Source: Sphingomonas hankyongi
GTDB lineage: Bacteria > Pseudomonadota > Alphaproteobacteria > Sphingomonadales > Sphingomonadaceae
Length of the DNA: 64,000 nucleotides
Reading direction: 5' to 3'
NCBI RefSeq assembly: GCF_023516575.1
Contig: NZ_JAMGBE010000003.1
Span: 248,001-312,000 of the forward strand
In this document: positions 41,158-51,731 of the stretch, one piece after another
How the letters are laid out: the number at the start of each line of letters is the position of its first letter
How positions within the stretch are numbered: position 1 is the first letter of the stretch
Made by a program: the position numbers and the translations under genes
Notes under the pieces: generated by a model
Seen by the model: only the letters and a program-made list of their open reading frames with translations
Told to the model about the DNA's origin: nothing
Databases searched by the model: none

Positions 41158-41915
41158 GCCAGGCCCGCAAGGCATTGAGGCTTCGCGCGGAAGTCCCTGC
41201 GCGGGTACCGAATACAGCGATGATCATGGCCGCAGGACTGGGCAAGAGGATGCGCCCGCTGACGGCCACGAAGCCGAAGCCGCTGATCGAAGTCGCGGGG
41301 AAGGCGCTGCTCGACCATGTGCTCGAGCGGCTGCGGATCGCTGGCGTCCAAAGGGTCGTCGTCAATGTCCACTACCTCGCGGACGCGCTCGAGGCGCATC
41401 TCTCGAGCCGGGCAAGCGGCCTCGAGATCGTCATTTCGGACGAACGGTCGCTTTTGCTCGAAACCGGGGGCGGGCTCGTCAAGGCCGCGCCGCTGATCGA
41501 CAGCGATCCGTTCCTCGCGATCAATAGCGACAATCTATGGATCGATGGCCCTGCCGACACCCTGAAGCTGCTCGCCTCGCAATGGGACGATGAGAGGATG
41601 GACGCGCTCCTTCTGCTGGTGCCGCTCGCGCGCGCCGAGAATCATCATGGGATTGGCGATTTCCATATGGACCGCACGGGCCGCGTGAGGCGACGCGCGA
41701 AGAGCCATGTCGCGCCGTTCGTCTTCACTGGCGTTCAGATGGTGTCGAAGCGCCTGCTGCGCGATGCGCCGGATGGGCCGTTCTCGACGAACATCCTCTG
41801 GAATCGCGCCATCGATGAGGGGCGCTGCTTCGGGGCCGTTCACCAGGGCCTGTGGTTCGACGTCGGGACTCCGACGTCTATCCCTCTGACGGAAGCTGCG
41901 CTGCAGGATGCCTGA
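41154..41915 (+). CDS. murU: N-acetylmuramate alpha-1-phosphate uridylyltransferase MurU
   Basis: MurU converts MurNAc-1-phosphate and UTP to UDP-MurNAc. The 253-aa protein shows the sugar nucleotidyltransferase signature AAGLGKRMRPLTATKPKPLIEV and the Asp-containing INSDNLWID. After an N-terminal 18 residues the core begins at MIMAAGLGKR; the annotated ATG is supported by its overlap with amgK. It resembles mannose-1-phosphate guanylyltransferases too, but the AmgK neighbour decides for MurU. addB overlaps its end by eight bases. Confidence 0.92.
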   Translation: MSQARKALRLRAEVPARVPNTAMIMAAGLGKRMRPLTATKPKPLIEVAGKALLDHVLERLRIAGVQRVVVNVHYLADALEAHLSSRASGLEIVISDERSLLLETGGGLVKAAPLIDSDPFLAINSDNLWIDGPADTLKLLASQWDDERMDALLLLVPLARAENHHGIGDFHMDRTGRVRRRAKSHVAPFVFTGVQMVSKRLLRDAPDGPFSTNILWNRAIDEGRCFGAVHQGLWFDVGTPTSIPLTEAALQDA

Positions 41916-44784
41916 CCGGGCCGCGGAGCGACCCGCCGTCTATTCGATTCCGGGCCATCGTTCGTTCGCCGATTCACTTGCGGCAGGCCTTCTGCAGCGC
42001 TTCGGAGCGGAGCCGCTCGGGCTGGCGCGGGGCCGGATACTCTTGCCGAACAACCGCGCCGTGCGCGCAGTCACCGACGCGTTCGTGCGGGTCAGCGGGA
42101 CCGGATTGTTGCTGCCGCGACTGATTCCGATAGGCGATCCGCAGCTGGACGAGAGAATTGGCGGTGCGCTGGAGGTCATCGACGATGAGCCGATCCCAGC
42201 CGCGATCGACCCGCTCGAACGACTGCTGACGCTCATCGGCCTGGTGCGGCTTGGCGACGAGAGCACTGCGGAGGCAGCGCGCCTTTCGGGAGAGGTCGGT
42301 CGAACGCTCGATGCATTGCAGATCGAGGACATCGATCCGCCCCAGCTGCGAACCGCCGTCGCGGAGACCGACGATCTTGCGAACCACTGGGAGAAATCGC
42401 TCTCAAGGCTACAGAAAGTCATAGAAAAATGGCCTGTCGTCTTGGCGCAGCGTGGCAGGATCGATCTCACCGAGAGGCGAAACCGCCTGCTACGCCGGCT
42501 TGCCGATCGCTGGCGCGATAGCCCGCCCGAAGGATTCACCGTCGCTGCCGGCATCACCACGGCTGCGCCGGCGGTGGCCGCCTTGATGGCACGCGTAGCG
42601 TATATGCCTGGCGGAATGGTCGTGCTTCCCGCCCTGAGCCTGGCGGATGTCATGCCGGACGAGGAATGGGATGTGCTCGGGTCGGAACAGACGCACCCGC
42701 AATTCCACCTGAAGCTGATGCTCGACCGGATGGGCGTGGCACGGGGCGAGGTCGAGCCGTGGCGCAACGCGGGTCGTTCGGCCTCATCGGCGAAGCGCGG
42801 GCGCGCCGTCGCCAATGCGATGACCGCACCGGATTTCTCCCACAAATGGGAGCACCTGCCCGCCCCTGAGCGGCGGCTGACCGGAATCCGCCTTGCGGAA
42901 TTACCCGATCCCGCCTCCGAAGCGCAGGCCATCGCCCTGGCCTTGCGCGAGGCGCTCGAAACCCCAGGCAGGACGGCTGCGCTCGTGACTCCCGACCGGC
43001 ATCTCGCGAGGCGTGTGTCAGCGCTGCTCGCGCGATGGGACATCGCGGCAGACGACAGTGCCGGCACGCCGCTGTCCGAGACGCCCGCAGGGACGCTGCT
43101 TCTGGGCATTGCCAGCGCAGCGGCCGAGGAACTGGCGCCTGTCCCATTGATGTCCCTGGCCAAGCATCCACTCGTCGGCGGAGAGGGTGAGGAGCGGGTT
43201 CGTTGGCTCGACGTCGTGCGCGCCCTCGATCGCGCATTGAGAGGGCCGCGGCCTGCGCCGGGACTGGCGGGGCTGGACGCGCATTTCGGGGAGAAGAAGG
43301 TCACGGGCCGCTGGGAGCCGGTGCGCCGCAAGATACAGCTTTTGCAGGATCTGATTACCGGTCCCGTCTCCCTCGCCGACTTCGCGACCCATTTGGTCGA
43401 AGCGGTCGAGAGCCTTGCTTCTGACAGGGCGTGGCGTGGTCCGGCGGGTCGCGCTGCCGCGGAGTTGCTTGGCGGCTTGCAGGCTTCAGAAACGGCTCGC
43501 ACCCTCACGATCGAGCCAACGGACGCGCTCCCTTTATTGCGCCAGCTGCTCAGTGCTCAGTCCATTCGCCCGCCCTATGGCGGGCATCCCCGCATCTCTA
43601 TCTGGGGCTTGCTCGAAGCACGGCTGCAGCACGCGGACCTCATCGTGCTCGGGGGCCTTAACGAGGGTGTCTGGCCGGCCTTGCCATCGCCGGATCCCTG
43701 GTTGCCCCCCAAGGTGCGATCGGCGCTCGGCATGCCGGGGCTCGAATTCCGCATCGGCCTGTCCGCTCACGACTTCGCCAGTGCGCTTGGAGCTCCCCAG
43801 GTGTTGATTACCCGGGCTCGTCGAGACGGACGCTCGCCAACCGTCGCCTCGCGCTTCCTCCTTCGCCTGCAGGCAATGACCGGGGGTCTGGCGCACGACG
43901 TGCGGCTTGAGCGAATGACAGCGGTGCTCGACGATCCGGGGATGCCGCGACCTGTCAGCCGTCCCGCCCCGCAGCCGCCTGTCGAACAGCGTCCGGATCG
44001 AATTTCCATCACCTCGGTAGATCGGCTCAACGCGGACCCTTTCGCCTTCTACGCGCAGGCAATCCTCAAATTGCGCGCGCTGGATCCGGTCGACGACGAC
44101 CATACGGCGCGATGGAAGGGCACGGCCGTTCACCAGGTCTTCGAAGACTGGCTTCAAGAAGACGATTGCGATCCCGCTAAGCTTCGAGGCCGTGCCGAGC
44201 AGCTGCTTGCGGGCGAGGCGATCCACCCGATGCTGAGAGCGTTATGGGCTCCGCGTCTCCTCGAAGCGATCGACTGGATGGCCGAACTCGAGCGAGCCAA
44301 TCGAAAAGCGGGAAGGCGGCCTCTTGCGGCGGAGATCTCGGGCGAGGCCAGCCTAGCTGGCATCACCGTGCACGGACGTGCCGACCGGATCGATCGGCTC
44401 GCGGACGGCGGCATAGCGATCATCGATTACAAGACCGGCGCTCCGCCGCGACAAAAGGCCGTGGATGCCGGGTTTGCCCTGCAGCTCGGCTTGCTGGGAC
44501 TGATTGCTCGCGCCGGCGGGTTCGAGGGCGTGAGCGGTGAACCCGAAGCATTCGAATATTGGTCGCTTACCCGGCACAAGGGCCGTTTCGGCAAGCTAAT
44601 GCGGGCTGACGAGAAGACTGGCGCTGACGAATTCTTGGCGCGGAGCTATTTTGCCTTCGCCCGCGCGGCGCAGAGATGGCTTACGGGCACCGAGCCGTTC
44701 ACGGCAAAGCTGAACCCGGCCTATGCGCCCTATGGCGACTATGACCAGCTCATGCGGCTGGAGGAATGGTACGGCCGCGGATGA
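41908..44784 (+). CDS. addB: AddB subunit of the AddAB double-strand-break repair helicase-nuclease
   Basis: AddB processes double-strand ends with AddA and recognises the Chi-like sequence. The 958-aa protein has an inactivated helicase-like middle (SLSLADVMPDEEWDVLG...) and a C-terminal PD-(D/E)xK nuclease with AIIDYKTGAP. The expected Cys residues of an Fe-S cluster are not evident in the C-terminal region, as in other alphaproteobacterial AddBs. The start overlaps murU. A 47-aa minus-strand gene lies between its end and addA. Confidence 0.93.
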   Translation: MPDRAAERPAVYSIPGHRSFADSLAAGLLQRFGAEPLGLARGRILLPNNRAVRAVTDAFVRVSGTGLLLPRLIPIGDPQLDERIGGALEVIDDEPIPAAIDPLERLLTLIGLVRLGDESTAEAARLSGEVGRTLDALQIEDIDPPQLRTAVAETDDLANHWEKSLSRLQKVIEKWPVVLAQRGRIDLTERRNRLLRRLADRWRDSPPEGFTVAAGITTAAPAVAALMARVAYMPGGMVVLPALSLADVMPDEEWDVLGSEQTHPQFHLKLMLDRMGVARGEVEPWRNAGRSASSAKRGRAVANAMTAPDFSHKWEHLPAPERRLTGIRLAELPDPASEAQAIALALREALETPGRTAALVTPDRHLARRVSALLARWDIAADDSAGTPLSETPAGTLLLGIASAAAEELAPVPLMSLAKHPLVGGEGEERVRWLDVVRALDRALRGPRPAPGLAGLDAHFGEKKVTGRWEPVRRKIQLLQDLITGPVSLADFATHLVEAVESLASDRAWRGPAGRAAAELLGGLQASETARTLTIEPTDALPLLRQLLSAQSIRPPYGGHPRISIWGLLEARLQHADLIVLGGLNEGVWPALPSPDPWLPPKVRSALGMPGLEFRIGLSAHDFASALGAPQVLITRARRDGRSPTVASRFLLRLQAMTGGLAHDVRLERMTAVLDDPGMPRPVSRPAPQPPVEQRPDRISITSVDRLNADPFAFYAQAILKLRALDPVDDDHTARWKGTAVHQVFEDWLQEDDCDPAKLRGRAEQLLAGEAIHPMLRALWAPRLLEAIDWMAELERANRKAGRRPLAAEISGEASLAGITVHGRADRIDRLADGGIAIIDYKTGAPPRQKAVDAGFALQLGLLGLIARAGGFEGVSGEPEAFEYWSLTRHKGRFGKLMRADEKTGADEFLARSYFAFARAAQRWLTGTEPFTAKLNPAYAPYGDYDQLMRLEEWYGRG

Positions 44785-44792
44785 GGAGCAGC

Positions 44793-44936
44793 TTAGCGCT
44801 TCGGCTTTTTCTTGACCTTGGACGCGTAAAGCAGGGCTGCGACGATCGCCGCCGAGCCGATGCCGACCGCGACGCCTGCCTTCACCAGTTTCTGGCGGCG
44901 TTCCTCACTCGCTTTTTCGGATTCGTCATTGGTCAT
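44793..44936 (-). CDS. 47-aa single-pass membrane microprotein, antisense between addB and addA
   Basis: An ATG at 44936 opens a complete 47-codon frame ending at TAA 44793. The product begins MTNDESEKASEERRQK (charged helix), continues with a 19-residue hydrophobic segment (VAVGIGSAAIVAALLY) and ends KVKKKPKR, a positively charged tail that would orient it. It uses the usual codons of the neighbourhood, and no plus-strand reading frame of this length competes. No family is recognised. It lies opposite to every gene around it and occupies nearly the entire addB-addA gap. Confidence 0.65.
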   Translation of the reverse strand: MTNDESEKASEERRQKLVKAGVAVGIGSAAIVAALLYASKVKKKPKR

Positions 44937-44977
44937 GCCTCGGTCTGTATGGTGAACGGCGAAGATTGGGAAGCGGC

Positions 44978-47900
44978 GTGACCGCGCGTTTCAGGCCACT
45001 TCCGGAACTCGATCCCACACAGGCGAGCGCTGCCGATCCGGGGGCGCATGCGGCGCTTTCGGCATCCGCCGGGACAGGAAAAACTCAAGTCCTGACGGCG
45101 CGGGTCTTACGACTGCTTTTGCAGGGCGCGCGCCCGGAATCGATCCTGTGCCTGACGTTCACAAAGGCAGCTGCGGCGGAAATGGCGAACCGCGTGGGGG
45201 CACGCCTGGCAAGCTGGGTCCGGCTGAAAGACAGCGAGCTGGGCACGGATCTGCTCCACGTGCGCGAATGCAACGATCCGGCCACACGGCAACGCGCTCG
45301 CCAATTGTTCGCCAAAGTGCTGGATTGCCCCGGCGGGCTCAAGATCCAGACGATCCACAGCTTCGCTCAGTCCTTGCTTGCTGCATTTCCGATGGAAGCC
45401 GGGATCATACCTGGCTTCCAGCCGATCGAGGGGCGCGCGGAGCAGGAACTCGTGCGCCGCACGCTTGCAGACCTTTTGACCGATGCAGAAGCGAGCGGCG
45501 ACGCGCAATTGATCAAGGATGTTCAGTGCCTGAGCCGCCGTCTCGGCGAGACCGGCGCAGTTGAGTATCTGCAAGTCTGTGCCAGGCGCTCCGATGCGCT
45601 TGGCTCCATTGGACCGCGAGATGCGATCGAGCCGACTGTGCGGCGGATGATGGACCTGCCCGAAGGATCCCCGGAAGAATATATCGCGGCCAATTGCGGC
45701 GATGAGGGCTTCGACTGCGAGCTCCTGCGGGCAGTTGCGGACGCCAATCGCAGATGGGGCGCGCAAACCGGAATCGCGCACGCTGAGGCTATCGAAGAGT
45801 GGCTCGGGCTCACCCCCATCGAGCGGGCGGCGCAACTCCAGAAGCTCCGCAAGGTCGTTCTAACCGAAAAGCAGACGCTTCGGGTTTCAGCGGGCCAGAC
45901 CAAGGCCGAACCGCACTATGAATCCCACGCCGGGCGCTTGGCCAATCTGATCGGAGAGCTGCTGCGTATCCAGAACGGTGCACGCATCGCCGCCGACATG
46001 GCGGCGGGGCTGCGCGCAGGTCAGGCCTTCGCAGCCGCTTACACGCGTGCAAAGCGCACCGCCGGCGTCGCGGATTTCAACGACCTGATTGATTGGACCC
46101 GACGACTGCTCGCTACGCCAGGGATGGGCGACTGGGTCCGCTACAAGCTCGACAGGCAGATCGATCATGTGCTGATCGACGAGGCCCAGGACACCAACGC
46201 CGACCAATGGGAAATCGTTCGTCACCTCGTCGATGAATTTTTCACCGGTGCGAGCGAAAGCGAGGCTCGGTGGCGCACTCTTTTCACCGTGGGGGACTTC
46301 AAGCAGGCGATCTACGGCTTCCAGGGAACCGATCCCTCCGAATTCGACCGCGCGCGTCGTGACTTCCGGGCAAAGTCCAATGCATTGCGCGATGCCGAGG
46401 ACTTGTTTGACGTAGCTGCGCAGCGGGCGCTTGAATTTCGCGACCTGTCGATCGCCGCCAGTTTCAGGTCGGCGCAGCCCGTCCTCGATACCGTCGATGC
46501 AGTGATCGATGAGCTGGGTTACGCATCGCTGGGGTTGCCGGACCAGCCCCCGGCGCATCGCGCGTTCCATTCCGCCCGGCCAGGGCAGGTTGAGCTCTGG
46601 AAGCCCTTCGCTTTTGACGAGATCGAGGACGATGAGGAGGAGGGCGAAGAGCGTTGGGTAGATGTGCGCGACCGCATGTACGCCGGCCAGCTTGCGCAGC
46701 GGATCCGAGACCTTGTCGAGGAGGCTCCGGCGCTCGCTTCCACGGGACGCCAGCTGAGCCCAGGCGACATCCTAGTCCTCGTAAGAAGCCGGGGCGAATT
46801 GGCCTCGCTGCTGGTCGCGCGCCTGTTCTCGGCGGGTGTGCCCGTTGCCGGCCTCGACCGGCTGCATCTGCATGAGCCGCTTGCGGTCCAGGATTTGCTC
46901 GCCGCCGTTCGTTTTGCGGTCCAGCCGTCCGACGATCTTAGCCTTGCCTGCCTTCTCGTCTCTCCACTCTTTGGCTGGGACCAGGACCAGCTCCGCGAGC
47001 TCGCTTATGGTCGTGATGGCAGTCTTTGGTCTGAGCTGCGCGACCGTGCGGCAGAGGGCCTATTGTTCGAGCGGGCGCGCGCGCAGCTGTCCGAGCTGCT
47101 CCGGATCGCCGACTTCGTCACGCCTTCGCGTTTCCTCGAGACGATACTGACCGGCCCACTTCAGGGCAGGCGTAAGCTTTACTCCCGCCTTGGAATGGCG
47201 TCGCGCGATCCGATCGATGAGCTGATGAACAGCGCGCTCGAGTTCGAGCGCAACGAGACTTCGTCGCTAGACGGGTTCCTGTCCTGGTTCTCGCGGGGGG
47301 AAGTGGACATGCAGCGCGACCCTGGGATGCCGGCCAACGAAGTGCGCGTCATGACGGTGCATGGCGCCAAGGGCCTGGAGGCTCCTGTCGTCATTCTCGC
47401 CGATGCCACCGCCGATCCCGCCCGTCTGGGCCGGACTCCGCTGAGCGTGGATTTTCCTTTCCCGGAGGTCGGCACGCTCCCGTTCGTCCGCCCTAAGAAG
47501 GATGAGCGAATTTCGCCCTTCGCCGAGTTGATCGCGCTGCAGGAACAGCGGGACCTCGAAGAGCATTGGAGGCTCCTTTACGTCGCAATGACACGGGCTG
47601 CGGACAGGCTTATCGTTGCCGGTGTTGCTCCGACGAAGGACCTCCCTGCGAACTGCTGGCATCGCGCCGTCGAGCGAGGTCTAACCTCTCTTGGAGCGAC
47701 CGAGAACGAAGGGGGCGGACTAGTCCATGGCGGCGGTGTGGCGTCCATACCTCGGTCGCGTCCGACCAAGCCGCAACTGCCTTCGATCTTCATTCCTTCC
47801 TGGGCTGTTCAGGCGGCGCCCAAGGAGGCGCGTCCACCGCAGCCGCTTGCACCCTCTGCTGTGGCTGTCGACGATGAAGCGGCGCTTCCTCCAAGCGATG

Positions 47901-48379
47901 CGATGCGCGCGGCGGCACGTAGAGGCGTGCTGATCCACCAACTGCTGGAGCGTTTGCCGGCCGTAGCCGCGGACGAGCGTCGTGCGGCCGCATTGCGGTG
48001 GCTCGAGCGTAGCGGCGGGGTCACCGATCCCGGCGAGCGGGACGAACTCACACAGCTGGTCTGCCGGCTTGTTGCCGACCCGCGCTTTTCGGCACTTTTC
48101 GGTCCTCAGTCGTTAGGCGAGGCACCCCTTGCGGCAACACTGCCGGACGGGCGTGTGATTGCGGGCACCGTCGACCGATTGCTGGTGAGCGATGACGAAG
48201 TCCAGGTGATCGACTTCAAGACGGGCAGGGTACCGACAAACGAAGAGCAGATTCCGGCCTCTCACCGTGCCCAGATGAGCGCCTATGTCGAAGCGCTCAG
48301 AATAATCTTCCCCGGTCGGCTAGTCCGCGCGACCTTGCTTTATACGGCCGGCCCGCAGCTGTTTGAACTTGCGGCTTGA
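44978..48379 (+). CDS. addA: AddA subunit of the AddAB helicase-nuclease
   Basis: AddA is the UvrD-type motor of the AddAB complex and a second nuclease. The 1133-aa product has Walker [16 protein letters not shown], helicase motifs [45 protein letters not shown], and a later [19 protein letters not shown] and [13 protein letters not shown]. The C-terminal nuclease site is [14 protein letters not shown] 44978 is preferred over TTG 44966, since it has a GGGAAG-like site and gives a family-like N-terminus. trxA follows after 59 bases. Confidence 0.95.
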   Translation: MTARFRPLPELDPTQASAADPGAHAALSASAGTGKTQVLTARVLRLLLQGARPESILCLTFTKAAAAEMANRVGARLASWVRLKDSELGTDLLHVRECNDPATRQRARQLFAKVLDCPGGLKIQTIHSFAQSLLAAFPMEAGIIPGFQPIEGRAEQELVRRTLADLLTDAEASGDAQLIKDVQCLSRRLGETGAVEYLQVCARRSDALGSIGPRDAIEPTVRRMMDLPEGSPEEYIAANCGDEGFDCELLRAVADANRRWGAQTGIAHAEAIEEWLGLTPIERAAQLQKLRKVVLTEKQTLRVSAGQTKAEPHYESHAGRLANLIGELLRIQNGARIAADMAAGLRAGQAFAAAYTRAKRTAGVADFNDLIDWTRRLLATPGMGDWVRYKLDRQIDHVLIDEAQDTNADQWEIVRHLVDEFFTGASESEARWRTLFTVGDFKQAIYGFQGTDPSEFDRARRDFRAKSNALRDAEDLFDVAAQRALEFRDLSIAASFRSAQPVLDTVDAVIDELGYASLGLPDQPPAHRAFHSARPGQVELWKPFAFDEIEDDEEEGEERWVDVRDRMYAGQLAQRIRDLVEEAPALASTGRQLSPGDILVLVRSRGELASLLVARLFSAGVPVAGLDRLHLHEPLAVQDLLAAVRFAVQPSDDLSLACLLVSPLFGWDQDQLRELAYGRDGSLWSELRDRAAEGLLFERARAQLSELLRIADFVTPSRFLETILTGPLQGRRKLYSRLGMASRDPIDELMNSALEFERNETSSLDGFLSWFSRGEVDMQRDPGMPANEVRVMTVHGAKGLEAPVVILADATADPARLGRTPLSVDFPFPEVGTLPFVRPKKDERISPFAELIALQEQRDLEEHWRLLYVAMTRAADRLIVAGVAPTKDLPANCWHRAVERGLTSLGATENEGGGLVHGGGVASIPRSRPTKPQLPSIFIPSWAVQAAPKEARPPQPLAPSAVAVDDEAALPPSDAMRAAARRGVLIHQLLERLPAVAADERRAAALRWLERSGGVTDPGERDELTQLVCRLVADPRFSALFGPQSLGEAPLAATLPDGRVIAGTVDRLLVSDDEVQVIDFKTGRVPTNEEQIPASHRAQMSAYVEALRIIFPGRLVRATLLYTAGPQLFELAA

Positions 48380-48438
48380 GAGGCGCAAGTCGAGACACCA
48401 TATGCTTGTTAACGTTCTACGCGAGGAGATTCGCCGCC

Positions 48439-48759
48439 ATGGCTACCAAGACTGTCACCGACCAGAGTTTCGCAAGCGACGTCTTGGGGGCGGACGGGCC
48501 GGTGCTGGTAGATTTTTGGGCGGAATGGTGCGGTCCTTGCCGTATGATCGCGCCGGCGCTCGAGGAAATTTCGAACGAGCTCGGCGACAAGGTCACCGTC
48601 GCTAAGCTGAACATCGACGAGAATCCCGACACCCCTGGCCGTTACGGCGTTCGCGGCATTCCGACGATGTTGCTGTTCAAGGGCGGCCAGCCGATCGCCC
48701 AAAAGGTCGGGGCCGCTCCACGGAGCCAGATCCAGCAGTGGATTGAGGGTAACATCTAA
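48439..48759 (+). CDS. trxA: Thioredoxin 1
   Basis: Cytosolic protein-disulfide reductant, 106 aa, with the CGPC active site in [19 protein letters not shown] and the cis-Pro loop [16 protein letters not shown] 48439 follows GAGGAGA; the open frame extends upstream to 48376 without homology. It sits at the end of the addAB unit, 59 bases after addA. The flavoprotein at 22765 could be related functionally, since thioredoxin needs a reductase, but its odd NADPH site makes that unsafe. Confidence 0.97.
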   Translation: MATKTVTDQSFASDVLGADGPVLVDFWAEWCGPCRMIAPALEEISNELGDKVTVAKLNIDENPDTPGRYGVRGIPTMLLFKGGQPIAQKVGAAPRSQIQQWIEGNI

Positions 48760-48793
48760 GCGCCGCCGACGAGGGAGCTGTCATCGGGAGGTT

Positions 48794-48830
48794 CGGTTCC
48801 GGCGAGCCCGCGTGTGTCGGGCCGGAACCG
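48794..48830 (+). terminator. Hairpin after trxA
   Basis: CGGTTCCGGC (48794-48803) pairs with GCCGGAACCG (48821-48830), with CCCG/CGGG able to extend inside the loop. A T-tract is nearly absent (CACGTTTCC), so it may be a processing or protective hairpin rather than an efficient terminator. The rest of 48760-48987 shows no gene. Confidence 0.55.
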
Positions 48831-48987
48831 CACGTTTCCGCACATGCACCCTCCGGTAAGTCCCATCTTCGTCTCCGCTTCAATTGACTACGGCAGGGCC
48901 GCTCCTTACATCGCCGCCGACAGTTTCCCAGCGTCGGCGAGAGGACTTCCGCCCCTTCTTGAACGCGCGGGCTTTTAAGGGATTTCC

Positions 48988-51726
48988 ATGTTCGCCGGAT
49001 TGGCAAAGAGCATCTTCGGATCGGCCAACGACCGCTATGTGCGCGGTCTCGGCAAATATGTTGACGCCGTAAACAACCTCGAATCGTCGGTCATGGCGCT
49101 CAGCGATGACGATCTCCGCGGTCAGACCGAACTATTCCGCCAGCGCCTCGCCAATGGCGAGAAGCTCGACAGCATATTGCCGGAGGCATTCGCGACGGTC
49201 CGGGAGGCCGCGAAGCGGACCCTCGGCCAGCGTCACTACGACGTGCAGCTGATCGGCGGCATCGCCCTTCATCGGGGCGAGATCGCGGAAATGAAGACGG
49301 GCGAGGGCAAAACGCTCGTCGCGACGCTCGCGGTTTACCTCAACGCCCTCGAAGGGAAGGGCGTCCACGTCGTCACCGTCAACGACTATCTCGCGCGCCG
49401 CGACGCCGACTGGATGGGCCAGATCTACCGTTTCCTGGGAATGACTGTGGGCGTGATCGTTCCGAACCTGTCAGACCAGGAGCGGCGCGACGCCTATAAT
49501 TCGGACATCACCTACGCGACGAACAACGAGCTCGGGTTCGATTACCTGCGCGACAACATGAAATATTCGCGCGATCAGATGGTGCAGCGCCCCTTCAATT
49601 TCGCGATCGTGGACGAGGTCGACTCCATCCTCATCGATGAGGCGCGGACGCCGCTGATCATTTCAGGTCCTACCGACGACAAGTCCGACCTCTACATTGC
49701 CGTCGACGAGCTCGTGAAGACGCTCACCGAAGCCGATTACGAGAAGGACGAGAAGCAGAAGTCGGTGGTCCTTACCGAGGAAGGCACCGAAAAGGCCGAG
49801 CGGCTGCTGGAGACGCGCGGCCTGATCGAGGGGCGCAACCTCTACGACATCGCCAACACGCAGGTCGTTCACCACTTGAACCAGTCGCTGAAGGCGAATG
49901 TGATGTTCAAGCGGGACATCGACTACATCGTGAAGGACGGCAAGGTCGTCATCATCGATGAGTTCACCGGCCGCATGATGGACGGTCGGCGCTGGTCTGA
50001 CGGCCTCCACCAGGCCGTCGAGGCCAAGGAAGGCGTGGACATCGAGCCCGAGAACCAGACGCTCGCTTCGATCACCTTCCAGAACTACTTCCGAATGTAT
50101 CCCAAGCTGTCGGGCATGACCGGCACGGCGATGACCGAGGCGCCTGAATTCTTCGACATCTACAAGATGAACGTCGTGTCGATCCCGACCAACGTCTCCG
50201 TCCAGCGCGTCGATGAGGACGACGAGTTCTACAAGAACATCAACGACAAGTTCGCGGCCATCGCCAAGGAGATCAAGGAGCGGCAGGAGAAGGGCCAGCC
50301 GGTCCTGGTCGGCACGGTCTCCATCGAAAAATCCGAGATGCTGTCGGAATTTCTGCAGCGCGAAGGCATCAAGCATTCGGTGCTCAATGCTCGCTTCCAC
50401 GAGCAGGAAGCGCACATCGTCGCCCAGGCGGGCCGCATGGGCGCGGTCACGATCGCCACCAACATGGCTGGCCGCGGCACCGACATCCAGCTCGGCGGCA
50501 ACCTCGAATTCCGGATGCAGGACGAATCGCCGGACCTGATCGAGGGAACGCCGGAATTCGACGCACGGGCTGAGAAGGTTCGCACCGAAATCGCCGAGGA
50601 AAAGCAGAGGGTGCTCGACAACGGGGGCTTGTTCGTCCTCGGGACCGAGCGGCACGAGAGTCGCCGCATCGACAACCAGTTGCGCGGCCGCTCCGGTCGT
50701 CAGGGCGATCCGGGCCTTTCGCGCTTCTATCTGAGCCTCGATGACGACCTGCTGCGCATCTTCGGCCCGCAGACCATGTTCGCGCGGCTGATGAACAAGA
50801 ATCTCGAGGACGGCGAAGCGATCGTCAGCCCGTGGATCTCGAAGGCGATCGAGACGGCCCAGAAGAAGGTCGAGGCGCGCAATTACGACATCCGTAAGCA
50901 GGTCGTCGAATTCGATGACGTCATGAATGACCAGCGAAAGGTCATCTACGAGCAGCGCGCCGACATCATGGATGCCGAAAGCGTCACCGACGTCATCGAC
51001 AACATGCGTGCGGAGACGGTCGCGGCGATCGTCACGGTGCATTGCCCGCCGGGCACTTATCCCGAACAATGGGATGTCGAGGGCCTGAAGGACAGCCTCG
51101 ACGCCGTGTTCGGGCTCCAGCCGCCTGTCGACGAATGGCTGCAGGAAGAAGCCGTCGAGCCGGAAATGGTCGCCGAGCGCGTCCAGCAACTCGCCGACGA
51201 GAGCATGTCAGCCAAGCTCGAGAGCATCGAAGCCGAGAATTGGCGGAACGTCGAGAAGCAAATCCTAATCCAGACGCTCGACCATCACTGGAAGGAGCAT
51301 CTCGCGACCCTCGACGCGCTGCGCCAGGTCATCCACCTGCGCAGCTACGCGCAGAAAAAGCCCATCGATGAATATAAGCAGGAGGCCTTCCTGCTGTTCG
51401 AACGGCTGCTGGTCTCGATCCGCGAGGAGGTCACGCGCCTTCTGATGCGCGCCCAGGTGCAGGTCGATGCTCCGCCGATGCCGGTGCTTCCCGACTTCAT
51501 TACCCAGCACCTCGATCCCTTCTCCGGCGACGACGATACCGCCGATGTCGATGCGAGCACGGGCGCGATCCTATCCAACCTCCCGCCGCTGTCGAACATT
51601 CCGCAGCCCTCGCTGCCTCAACGCGAGGCGGAAGGCGGGGTGGTCGAGGCGCCGGTGAGCCGCAACGCGCCTTGTCCGTGCGGGTCGGGCAAGAAGTACA
51701 AGCATTGCCACGGGCAGATCGCGTAA
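48988..51726 (+). CDS. secA: Preprotein translocase ATPase SecA
   Basis: SecA drives export of unfolded preproteins through SecYEG at the inner membrane. The 912-aa protein carries Walker [10 protein letters not shown], Walker [18 protein letters not shown], the later helicase motifs ([35 protein letters not shown]), and a C-terminal zinc SEC-C site [14 protein letters not shown] for SecB and ribosome contact. A start at ATG 48988 gives [12 protein letters not shown], as in relatives. putA begins five bases after its stop. The leader (48831-48987) has no visible riboregulator. Confidence 0.98.
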   Translation: MFAGLAKSIFGSANDRYVRGLGKYVDAVNNLESSVMALSDDDLRGQTELFRQRLANGEKLDSILPEAFATVREAAKRTLGQRHYDVQLIGGIALHRGEIAEMKTGEGKTLVATLAVYLNALEGKGVHVVTVNDYLARRDADWMGQIYRFLGMTVGVIVPNLSDQERRDAYNSDITYATNNELGFDYLRDNMKYSRDQMVQRPFNFAIVDEVDSILIDEARTPLIISGPTDDKSDLYIAVDELVKTLTEADYEKDEKQKSVVLTEEGTEKAERLLETRGLIEGRNLYDIANTQVVHHLNQSLKANVMFKRDIDYIVKDGKVVIIDEFTGRMMDGRRWSDGLHQAVEAKEGVDIEPENQTLASITFQNYFRMYPKLSGMTGTAMTEAPEFFDIYKMNVVSIPTNVSVQRVDEDDEFYKNINDKFAAIAKEIKERQEKGQPVLVGTVSIEKSEMLSEFLQREGIKHSVLNARFHEQEAHIVAQAGRMGAVTIATNMAGRGTDIQLGGNLEFRMQDESPDLIEGTPEFDARAEKVRTEIAEEKQRVLDNGGLFVLGTERHESRRIDNQLRGRSGRQGDPGLSRFYLSLDDDLLRIFGPQTMFARLMNKNLEDGEAIVSPWISKAIETAQKKVEARNYDIRKQVVEFDDVMNDQRKVIYEQRADIMDAESVTDVIDNMRAETVAAIVTVHCPPGTYPEQWDVEGLKDSLDAVFGLQPPVDEWLQEEAVEPEMVAERVQQLADESMSAKLESIEAENWRNVEKQILIQTLDHHWKEHLATLDALRQVIHLRSYAQKKPIDEYKQEAFLLFERLLVSIREEVTRLLMRAQVQVDAPPMPVLPDFITQHLDPFSGDDDTADVDASTGAILSNLPPLSNIPQPSLPQREAEGGVVEAPVSRNAPCPCGSGKKYKHCHGQIA

Positions 51727-51731
51727 CCCCG

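Noticed and set aside
41940-43508. 522-codon minus-strand frame opposite addB
   Set aside because: Ser/Arg/Ala-rich shadow without domain content; addB on the plus strand has overlaps and nuclease motif that support it.
44978-48379. Possible phage-defence helicase-nuclease (UvrD plus nuclease domain)
   Set aside because: With addB adjacent and both nuclease signatures in place, this is the housekeeping AddAB repair enzyme. No other defence gene is nearby.
49663-51189. 508-codon minus-strand frame opposite secA
   Set aside because: Shadow of the strongly conserved secA sequence; Asp/Leu/Arg-rich with no motifs.
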